Source: Micromonospora_E sp048060115
GTDB lineage: Bacteria > Actinomycetota > Actinomycetes > Mycobacteriales > Micromonosporaceae
NCBI RefSeq assembly: GCF_048060115.1
Contig: NZ_JBHMIM010000042.1
Location: forward strand, 5,018 to 69,017
DNA length: 64,000 nt
Direction: 5' to 3'
The notes under the pieces are model-generated. The model saw only the letters and a list, made by a program, of their open reading frames with translations, was not told the DNA's origin and did no database searches. The position numbers and the translations under genes are program-made. Numbering within the stretch: the first letter of the stretch is position 1; every line of letters begins with the position of its first letter. Of the stretch, positions 57,489 through 64,000 are shown piece by piece.

Positions 57489-58415
57489 ATGCGGCACACC
57501 TTGGAGCCGAACGCCCGGACCCTGCACGGCTACCTCTCACCGGACTATCCACCGGTGCTGACCATCGACCCCGGAGACACGGTCACCTTCCGTACCCTGG
57601 ACTGTTGGTGGTCGGCCGGGCCGTACGCCGGCGGCCCGCACGACCAGCGGCCCCGGCACGCGGCGCACCGGCCGGGGTTCGGCCACGCGTTGGTCGGGCC
57701 GGTCGCGGTGCGCGGCGCCCGGCCCGGGACCACCCTGTCGGTACGCGTCGACGAGGTGCTGCCGGCCGACTGGGGCACCACCCTGGCGGGCAGCGCGTTG
57801 ACCCCGCACAGCGAGCGGTACGGGATCGCCGGCACCGAGACGGTGCACACCTGGCAGCTGGACCCCGCCGCCGGCACCGGACGCAACCAGCTCGGCCACA
57901 CCGTGACGTTGCGGCCGTTCCTCGGGGTGCTCGGCATGCCACCGGCGCAGCCCGGCGAGCATTCGACCATTGCGCCCCGGCGTTGCGGCGGCAACCTGGA
58001 CTGCAAGGACCTGGTCGCCGGCAGCACCCTGCTGCTGCCGGTCACCGTCGACGGCGCGCTGTTCTCCGTCGGCGACGGGCACGCAGCCCAGGGCGACGGC
58101 GAGATCTGCGGTACGGCGATCGAATGCCCGATGGACCGGGTCCAGCTCACCTTCGATCTGGTCGACGACCGACCGTTGACCGGCCCGGTGGCCCGGGTCG
58201 ACGGCGCCTGGCTGACCCTCGGCCTGGGCGACACTCTCGATGCCGCGGCCGCCGACGCCCTCGACGCGATGATCACCCTGATGTCCCGCCGGCACGGGCT
58301 GTCCCGGGGTGACGCGGTCGCCCTGGCCAGCATCGTCGTCGACGTACGGGTGACGCAGATCGTCAACGGCGTCGTCGGCGTGCACGCCCGGCTCGCCGAC
58401 GACGCCCTCCGCTGA
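57489..58415 (+). CDS. Acetamidase/formamidase family protein
   Basis: 308 residues, a cytoplasmic hydrolase of the FmdA/AmdA group. The core is HTIAP-type: here EHSTIAPRRCGGNLDCKDLV near residues 158-177, with GDGHAAQGDGEICGTAIE as the next diagnostic block. The family splits short amides such as formamide and acetamide to ammonia and acid, supplying nitrogen. Closely fitting length. It stands alone between the NUDIX gene and a convergent membrane gene. Confidence 0.9.
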   Translation: MRHTLEPNARTLHGYLSPDYPPVLTIDPGDTVTFRTLDCWWSAGPYAGGPHDQRPRHAAHRPGFGHALVGPVAVRGARPGTTLSVRVDEVLPADWGTTLAGSALTPHSERYGIAGTETVHTWQLDPAAGTGRNQLGHTVTLRPFLGVLGMPPAQPGEHSTIAPRRCGGNLDCKDLVAGSTLLLPVTVDGALFSVGDGHAAQGDGEICGTAIECPMDRVQLTFDLVDDRPLTGPVARVDGAWLTLGLGDTLDAAAADALDAMITLMSRRHGLSRGDAVALASIVVDVRVTQIVNGVVGVHARLADDALR

Positions 58416-58429
58416 GGGTGCCAGCCGGC

Positions 58430-59497
58430 TCAGCTGGGCGGTAGGAGTGATGGGCGGCGGCGGGCGGCGAGGTCCTCGACCCAGCCAAGGGCCAGTACCA
58501 CCGCGACCAGCAGTACGGTGCCGACGCCGAGGATGGCCGCCTTGCCGGCGTAGAGGCCGGTCAGAGTGAGCAGCCCACTGGCGGCGTACAGCACCGGCAG
58601 GTGCCAGATGTAGATGGTCACCGCCCGAGCGTTGACCATGCGGATCAGCCGGGCCAGCCACGGCACCTGCGTGAGCCAGTCCAGCCGGGGCCGGGCCCGC
58701 ATCAGCAGCAGCACCACCGCCCACCCCCACACCAGCGCGCCGAGCCGGTCGTCCTCGCCCCGCTCGGCCAGCCACATCGTCGCGCCGATCGCCAGCGTGC
58801 CGACGCCGAGCGCGTACCACCTCAGCGGGACCCGGTCCAGCAGCCCGGTGTGCCGGGCGTAGCCGATCAGCCAGCAGGTGCCGTACGCGGCCATCGACCA
58901 GACCACGTCGGTGACCGGGTTGACCGGCAGGTCGACCAGCGGGGAGGAGAGCAGTACCGCGAGTGCGGGCAGGGTCAGCAGCGCGCCGACCGGCCAGCGC
59001 CGGAACGCCCACCACAGCAGCGGGGAGAGCAGCACCAGCCAGAGGTAGGCGCGGATGTACCACAGCCCGAGCGAGAACGGCCCGCCCCACTCACTGGACG
59101 GCGGGTTGCGCAGCGGGGCCACCCACCAGGCGACGTCGGGCAGGCTGGGCCGCCAACCGACCAGGACCATCAGCGGTACGGCGACCGCAGCGAGCGCCCA
59201 CAGTGGCGGCAGCAGCCGGCGCAGCCGGGAGCCGACCACCCGCAGCGGCGCACCCCGGTCCAGCGACACGGCCGTGAGGTAGCCGGCCAGCGCGAACATC
59301 ACCGGCATCGCCGGGAACGCCAGCGGCAGCCAGGTCAGCCACAGGGTGTGCAGCAGGTAGACCCGCAGGATCGCCAACGCCCGCAGCGCGTCGATGTACG
59401 GGCTGCGCTCGCCGGAGCGGGCCGGCGCGACCGTCGGGGCAGCGACGTCGGGGTCCCGGTCACCGTCGCGGTCACTTAGGAGCCCGCTGACACGCAT
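58430..59497 (-). CDS. Acyltransferase-3 family membrane protein
   Basis: 355 residues with 9-10 membrane helices. The N-terminal YIDALRALAILRVYLLHTLW, with the conserved His, is the acyltransferase-3 signature; further helices include FPAMPVMFALAGYLTAVSL and ARAVTIYIWHLPVLYAAS. Such proteins O-acylate sugars of cell-surface polymers or secreted molecules. The N-terminal 30 residues are hydrophilic and may be partly non-native. Substrate unknown. Convergent with the formamidase gene. Confidence 0.85.
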   Translation of the reverse strand: MRVSGLLSDRDGDRDPDVAAPTVAPARSGERSPYIDALRALAILRVYLLHTLWLTWLPLAFPAMPVMFALAGYLTAVSLDRGAPLRVVGSRLRRLLPPLWALAAVAVPLMVLVGWRPSLPDVAWWVAPLRNPPSSEWGGPFSLGLWYIRAYLWLVLLSPLLWWAFRRWPVGALLTLPALAVLLSSPLVDLPVNPVTDVVWSMAAYGTCWLIGYARHTGLLDRVPLRWYALGVGTLAIGATMWLAERGEDDRLGALVWGWAVVLLLMRARPRLDWLTQVPWLARLIRMVNARAVTIYIWHLPVLYAASGLLTLTGLYAGKAAILGVGTVLLVAVVLALGWVEDLAARRRPSLLPPS

Positions 59498-59599
59498 GAG
59501 CGCCGACGCTAGACCGGCAACCTCGGTACCCGCGCAACGCCCGGTTGCCGGCCGGCGACAATCCGGTTAATGCCCGGCGGCATCTCACGCCGGGACCAG

Positions 59600-59646
59600 C
59601 GACGGGTGGTACGGGGCGCCGATCGGACACCCCGTACCACCCGTCG
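59600..59646 (-). terminator. Terminator of the Kelch-subtilase gene
   Basis: A perfect 17-bp stem (59600-59616 with 59630-59646), 13-base loop, just past the stop of the large protease. Confidence 0.75.
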
Positions 59647-59648
59647 AC

Positions 59649-62600
59649 TCAGCGCTGTCGCACCGTCAACTCCACCGGCACGGTCGGCACCTCGTACGGG
59701 GTCTGCGCCCGCAGCGCCAACGTGGCCGTGTAGCGGCCGGGCCCGTCGACCCCGGTCGCGGCGTCAGCGGTGAACCGTACCGTGACGGCTTTTGACGCGC
59801 CCGGCGCCAACGTGAAGCTGGCCGGGCGTACCCGCAGCCAGGGCACCTCGGCCGGCGGCGCGCAGCCGTCCGCCCCGGACCACCGCGAGATCGACGGCAG
59901 CGCCGCCCACTGCGGCGACATGCCGCCGATCGCCAGCCCGCCGCAGGCACCGGCGCCCCGGGAGGCGGCCTGCCCGGTCCGGGCCAGCTCCTGCCAGGCG
60001 TCGGCCACCGGGTCGTACCCGATGGTCCGGTCGGTGATCTCCCCGCTGGACAGCATCCCGCCGGCCAGCACCAGCCGGCCGGCCGCCACCGAGTACGCCG
60101 CGCCGGTCACGTGATGCGGCATGTCCGCGCGGGCCGCCCAGCGGTCGGTGTCCGGGTCGTAGGCGACGGTGTCGGCGTAGTCGCCGTCGTGGCTGTACCC
60201 GCCCGCGCAGTAGATCCGCAGGTCGATCGCGCCGCAGGCATGCCACGCCACCTCGTGCGGGTAGTCGGCGCGGGCCCGGAACGTGCCGGTCGTCGGGTCG
60301 AACGCCAGCACGTCGGCCGACGCCCGGCACAGCTCGTCCCGGCAACCGCCGACCAGGTAGACCAGCCCTTCGATCACCACCGCAGCGGCCGCCGCCCGGG
60401 GCGCCGGGTTGGTCACCCCGGCGAGGGTGTGCCACACCCCGGTCGCCGGATCGAACACGTCGACCGCCGACTGCGGCCGGAACTCGGTGTCCCAGCCGCC
60501 GAACACGTACACCTTGCCGTCGACCGCCGCCACCGCCGGTTTGCCCCGGTCGCGGGGCAGGTCCGGCAGCCGTTGCCAGGAGTCGGCGGCCAGGTCGTAG
60601 GCCCACGCCTGCCGGGTGGTGCCCAGGTGGGTGCCGCCGCCGATCGAGTAGACCGTGCCGTCGAGCACCACGGCGGCGTTGTCGGACAGCCCGTCCGGGG
60701 CGTCGGTCAACTGCTGCCACGGCGGCTGCCCGGACAGCGGCGGCGTCGCCGACGCGGCGGGCCGTTCCAGCACCGTCACCGTCACCGGCGCGGTCCCGGT
60801 GTTGCGGATGGTGAACTCGCCGCTGCCGCTGCCGCCGGCTGGCAGCTCCGCCCCGACCGGTGCGCCGGAGACCGCCAACTGCCCGCTGCGCAGGTCGAAG
60901 TCGACCCGCCGGGAGCCGCCGGCGATCACCGACGCGGTCCGCTTGCGCTGCTGGTACGGCGCCGCCTCGGCGACGAACGACCGCTGCTGTCCGGCCCCGC
61001 TGGCGAAGAACCAGTAGAACCCGTCCGGCACCGTCTCGTCGGCCGGGGTGGCCGCCGACGTCCCGTACTCGTCCGGGCGCTGCGGGTCGGCGACCCGCGC
61101 CCCGACCACCGGCGTCCCGGTGTTCGCGTCGCTGGTGAACCCGGCGATCAGCCCGCCGTCGACCGGCGTGCAGGTGCGGTCGACGATCGCCACGTCGTCG
61201 ACCTGCCACCACCAGCTGTACCCGCCCCGGTAGCGGAACCGGACCTGCACCTGGTCGGCACCGGCCACCGGTGCCAGCGGAATCTCCACCAACTGTGGCC
61301 CGCGTACGCTCTCGGTCACCTGGGAGACGTTGACCCATTCGGTGCCGTCGGTGGAGACGTCGATCGCGGCGACGTCGCCATTGCCGGCGATCCGCGCGTC
61401 GGTGCGGAACCGCAGCACCGGTGCCGCGATCTGCGAGATGTCGATCATCGGCGTGTGCAGCAAAGTGTCCTGGTTGCGGCCGACGCCGTGGCCGTCGCTG
61501 TCGACGATGGCGAACCCGCCGGCACCACCGGTCAGGTTGCCCCGCTGGTGGTGGTCGGTGAAGGTCCAGCCGCCGCCGTCGGTGCGGTCCACGATCGACC
61601 AGCCGGCCGGCTCGGTGGCGAAGTCGGTGGCGAATACCGTAGCGCCGGTGTCGGCCGTGTAGCCGGGGGCGGTGCAGGCGATCTGCGCCGCGACCACCAG
61701 GTTCGCCCTCCGGGCCTGGCCGCCGACCGCCACCTCGGTGGTCACCGTCCGGTAGCCGGGGTACAGCGGGGTCACCGTCAGCTGGTACGTGCCGTGCCGG
61801 GGCACCTGGACGGCGTACCGGCCGCTGGTCGGGTCGGTGAAGACCGGGTGGCCGGGGCGGCCGGCGATCTCGATCCGCGCGTACAGCGGCCAGCCCTGCC
61901 CGGAGCCGTCGGTGACCCGACCGGAGAGGGTGACCAGCGGCACCGCGTCGAGGGCGACGTCCAGGTCCACCGGCGCGGTGCCGACCGTCACGGTCAGCGT
62001 CCGGGTGGCCCAGCCGAACCCGGAGACGGTGAGGGTGTGTGTGCCGGCCGCCAGGTACGTCGCGTACGAGCCGGTGGGTCCGGTCTGCACACTGCGGCCG
62101 GCGACCGTCACGGTCGCCCCAGCGACCGGGGAGCCGTCCGCCGCGTCGGTCACCGTGCCGGTCAGCCGGCCGGTCTGCGCGCGGGGTGACTGCGCCACCA
62201 CCTGGTACGCGTCCAGCCGACCCTCGCCAGCCAGGTTGTTGTCCGCCACCGTGCCGCCACATTCGGTCGCGTCGACGTCGATCGCGGTCCGGTCCAGCAA
62301 CGCGACCGTCGCGTCGTAGTCGTTACGCAGCGCCGGCGCGGCCGACCACAGCAGCGCGACCGTGCCGGCGACGTGCGGCGCCGCCATCGACGTTCCGTCG
62401 GCGGTGCCGTACTGGCTGCCCGGGATCGCCGAGACGGTGCCCACCCCGGGAGCGGCGACGTCCGGCGTGATGTGGCCGTCCACCCCGGACGCGCCCCGGC
62501 TGGAGAAGCCCGCGACTGTGCCGTCAACGTCGTGCGCGCCGACGGTGTAGACGCTCGGGTAGTCACCGGGGGAGCCGGCGGTGTTGCACGCCGGCCCGTC

Positions 62601-63680
62601 GTTGCCGGCCGAGAAGACCGGGAAGATCCCGGCCGCCCGCCACGCGGTCACCACCTGCTCGTACCAGAGGTCGGCCTGGCCACCGCCCCAGGAGTTGTTC
62701 ACGATGTCCGGCCGCAGATCCGGGCGCGGGTTCTCGCCGTTGCGGTCGGTCGGCGCCAGCACCCACTGACCGGCGGCCAGCAGCGCCGGGTCGGAGCAGG
62801 ACCGGGCCTCGCAGCCCTTCGCCGCGATCCACCGTGCCCCCGGCGCCACCCCGATCCGGGCGCCGGCGCCGTCGTCACCGACCATCGTGCCCACGGTGTG
62901 GCTGCCGTGCCCCTGGTTGTCGCAGGGCGACCCGTCCCCGCAGATTCCGGTCGGGTCGAACCAGTTGTAGTCGTGGTCGAATGCGCCGTCGCCGAGGTTC
63001 CCCCGGTAGCTGGCGGCCAGCGCCGGATGGTCGAACTGGACACCGGTGTCGATGCTGGCGACCACCACGGTCTCGCCGCGTACGCCGAACTCCGACCAGA
63101 CCCGGGGCGCGCCGATCTGCTCCACCCCCCACGGGGTCTGCGGGTCGTCGGCGACCGACGGCTGCGTGACCGGCTCGATCAGCTCGTGGCTGCGCAGCGG
63201 CTCCACCCGCGCCACCTCCGGCCGGGCGGCGATCGCGTCGACCAGCGCCCGGTCCCCGGTGACCTGCACCGCGTTGGCGATCCAGAAGCTGGTGTACGGC
63301 ACCTTGCGCCGGGTCAGGTCGGCGGTCAGCTTCTGTTGGCTGCGCTCGGCGACCTCGGTCAACTGCTCGTACGTGGCGACGGAACGTCGGGCCCGGTCGC
63401 TGATCCGGGACGCCGCGTCCAGGGTCGCCTTTTCCCGGAGGTAGACCATGAAGCTGGTGGTGCCGTCGGCGGCGAGGTCGGCCAGCAGTTCGGCGCTGAC
63501 CGCCGCCGGGGCGTCGCCGTTGCCGCCGATCGGGGCCGCTGACGCGGCAGGGGCGGCTGCCGTGGTGACGGCGGCTACGCCGAGCACCACCGCCAGCGTC
63601 GCGGCGACGGCCCGGGCAGTCACGGCGGCGTACCGGATACCCGCTGGTGGCGGGCCGGTCCGTCCAGGTGGATGGATCAT
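59649..63680 (-). CDS. Giant secreted subtilase with carboxypeptidase-regulatory-like and Kelch domains
   Basis: 1343 residues from ATG 63680, which has GAGGAGAACG ahead; the frame continues 62 codons upstream through the operator and is not protein-like. Signal peptide (VAATLAVVLGVAAVTTAAAP), I9-like propeptide (73-167), S8 catalytic domain (about 187-483: SIDTGVQFDHP, GHGSHTVG, GTSMAAPHVAG), two carboxypeptidase-regulatory-like Ig repeats (497-640), a MAM/jelly-roll-like section (667-837), another regulatory repeat, an Ig domain, Kelch repeats (980-1240: VYSIGGG, VYVFGGW, IYCAGGY types) and a C-terminal Ig-like unit. Expected to bind and digest protein or glycoprotein on plant or microbial surfaces. 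A CebR-like operator lies 119 bases ahead. Confidence 0.88.
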   Translation of the reverse strand: MIHPPGRTGPPPAGIRYAAVTARAVAATLAVVLGVAAVTTAAAPAASAAPIGGNGDAPAAVSAELLADLAADGTTSFMVYLREKATLDAASRISDRARRSVATYEQLTEVAERSQQKLTADLTRRKVPYTSFWIANAVQVTGDRALVDAIAARPEVARVEPLRSHELIEPVTQPSVADDPQTPWGVEQIGAPRVWSEFGVRGETVVVASIDTGVQFDHPALAASYRGNLGDGAFDHDYNWFDPTGICGDGSPCDNQGHGSHTVGTMVGDDGAGARIGVAPGARWIAAKGCEARSCSDPALLAAGQWVLAPTDRNGENPRPDLRPDIVNNSWGGGQADLWYEQVVTAWRAAGIFPVFSAGNDGPACNTAGSPGDYPSVYTVGAHDVDGTVAGFSSRGASGVDGHITPDVAAPGVGTVSAIPGSQYGTADGTSMAAPHVAGTVALLWSAAPALRNDYDATVALLDRTAIDVDATECGGTVADNNLAGEGRLDAYQVVAQSPRAQTGRLTGTVTDAADGSPVAGATVTVAGRSVQTGPTGSYATYLAAGTHTLTVSGFGWATRTLTVTVGTAPVDLDVALDAVPLVTLSGRVTDGSGQGWPLYARIEIAGRPGHPVFTDPTSGRYAVQVPRHGTYQLTVTPLYPGYRTVTTEVAVGGQARRANLVVAAQIACTAPGYTADTGATVFATDFATEPAGWSIVDRTDGGGWTFTDHHQRGNLTGGAGGFAIVDSDGHGVGRNQDTLLHTPMIDISQIAAPVLRFRTDARIAGNGDVAAIDVSTDGTEWVNVSQVTESVRGPQLVEIPLAPVAGADQVQVRFRYRGGYSWWWQVDDVAIVDRTCTPVDGGLIAGFTSDANTGTPVVGARVADPQRPDEYGTSAATPADETVPDGFYWFFASGAGQQRSFVAEAAPYQQRKRTASVIAGGSRRVDFDLRSGQLAVSGAPVGAELPAGGSGSGEFTIRNTGTAPVTVTVLERPAASATPPLSGQPPWQQLTDAPDGLSDNAAVVLDGTVYSIGGGTHLGTTRQAWAYDLAADSWQRLPDLPRDRGKPAVAAVDGKVYVFGGWDTEFRPQSAVDVFDPATGVWHTLAGVTNPAPRAAAAAVVIEGLVYLVGGCRDELCRASADVLAFDPTTGTFRARADYPHEVAWHACGAIDLRIYCAGGYSHDGDYADTVAYDPDTDRWAARADMPHHVTGAAYSVAAGRLVLAGGMLSSGEITDRTIGYDPVADAWQELARTGQAASRGAGACGGLAIGGMSPQWAALPSISRWSGADGCAPPAEVPWLRVRPASFTLAPGASKAVTVRFTADAATGVDGPGRYTATLALRAQTPYEVPTVPVELTVRQR

Positions 63681-63798
63681 CGTTCTCCTCACAGTGGTGA
63701 CAGGCGGATCCCGCCTGCCGGCCATGCTCGGCGCGCCGATGACCAGGTGAAAGCACCAAGGTGGGCAATTGCCGGGCAATACCGGGACAGCCCGCCGC

Positions 63799-63812
63799 TG
63801 GGAGGGCTCCCA
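63799..63812 (-). promoter_or_regulatory. CebR-like operator ahead of the Kelch-subtilase gene
   Basis: TGGGAGGGCTCCCA differs by one central base from the CebR box. It lies 119 bases upstream of the protease start codon, in the usual operator distance. Confidence 0.65.
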
Positions 63813-63919
63813 TAGGGCCGTTGACGTGGGCCGGTCCACCCGGTTGGCTGACCTGCGGGGACACACTGGGGGTAGCTGACTGTTGGCGCTCCGGGCATCT
63901 ATAGCGCTCTTGAAGCTGC

Positions 63920-63925
63920 TATGAT
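63920..63925 (+). promoter_or_regulatory. -10 element of a leaderless promoter for the IS607-type gene
   Basis: TATGAT at 63920-63925, with the GTG codon starting 7 bases later, exactly where transcription should begin. No Shine-Dalgarno sequence is present, so the message is probably leaderless. Confidence 0.5.
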
Positions 63926-63931
63926 GCTCGC

Positions 63932-64000
63932 GTGAACCTCAAGGAGTGGGCAGCGTCGACCGGCATCGCGTACATCACCGCTCGGCGACAGTACGCAGCC
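63932..64000 (+). CDS. IS607-type serine recombinase, N-terminus only (cut by window edge)
   Basis: Only 23 codons are in the window, starting at GTG 63932: LKEWAASTGIAYITARRQYA. This is the MerR-like DNA-binding helix pattern found at the start of IS607-family serine recombinases (typically LKEWA..GI.Y.TA.RWY). The rest, including the catalytic domain and the TnpB partner usually found beside it, lies outside. The last Arg-Gln pair departs from the common RRWY. Confidence 0.6.
   Translation, partial: MNLKEWAASTGIAYITARRQYAA

Noticed and set aside
59764..62262. An 832-codon frame inside the Kelch subtilase gene
   Set aside because: Same strand but wrong frame; Arg-rich shadow of a gene with clear S8 and Kelch motifs.

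Overview
This is a 64 kb chromosomal stretch from a very high-GC filamentous actinomycete. Very high third-position GC, frequent GTG starts, 4-base GTGA stop/start overlaps, a CebR-type cellobiose regulon, a tRNA Gly-Cys-Val cluster and many secreted glycoside hydrolases and proteases all point to an actinomycete, and the gene set best fits the family Micromonosporaceae. The family is an inference; no rRNA or other taxonomic marker is present.

Layout. 1-5284 (minus): a DNA-end-processing operon with a HerA/DUF87-type ATPase, SbcD (Mre11-like) and SbcC (Rad50-like, cut by the left edge). 5432-6896: a RibD-C-like reductase and a pRiA4b ORF-3 family protein. 7059-13172: a complete cellobiose/cello-oligosaccharide locus, cebE-cebF-cebG-bglC-cebR, with two CebR operators ahead of cebE. 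13349-15433: two ACT-domain proteins, the second with a GNAT domain. 15672-18297: a CebR operator and a GH9-CBM3-CBM2 cellulase. 18560-26118: a subtilisin-like protease, a giant STAND NTPase with 14 WD40 repeats, a GNAT acetyltransferase and an S1 protease of the streptogrisin type. 26217-29335: biotin genes bsaP-bioB diverging from bioF-bioD. 29328-32301: a P450/methyltransferase pair and a membrane-anchored secreted protein. 32272-39803: an L-rhamnose operon (rhaM, rhaI, rhaD, rhaB, then a FUSC-type membrane protein) with its LacI regulator. 40054-41799: a TetR regulator, three tRNA genes and a decayed tyrosine integrase. 41800-47826: a group of genes (ribA, RibD-like reductase, flippase-like membrane protein, methyltransferase, glycosyltransferase, PTPS-like protein, MDR dehydrogenase) that looks like an undescribed GTP-derived small-molecule pathway. 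48461-53606: a TM2 protein and a 1599-residue secreted protein with two GH43 domains. 53827-59497: an unknown 506-residue protein, a phosphopantetheinyl transferase, a DUF1707 protein, a NUDIX hydrolase, an acetamidase/formamidase and an acyltransferase-3 protein. 59649-63680: a very large secreted subtilase with Kelch repeats, preceded by a CebR-like operator. 63932-64000: the first codons of an IS607-type serine recombinase, cut by the right edge.

How the genes work together. The dominant theme is plant-polysaccharide use. The secreted GH9 cellulase releases cello-oligosaccharides, CebEFG imports them, BglC hydrolyses them inside, and CebR senses them and controls the whole set through near-identical 14-bp palindromes. 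The GH43 protein and the rhamnose operon would handle hemicellulose and pectin sugars, each with its own LacI-type operator. The most interesting parts are the 41.8-47.8 kb pterin/pyrimidine-like gene group, the STAND-WD40 protein, the HerA-SbcCD operon, and the CebR-like site in front of the secreted Kelch protease.
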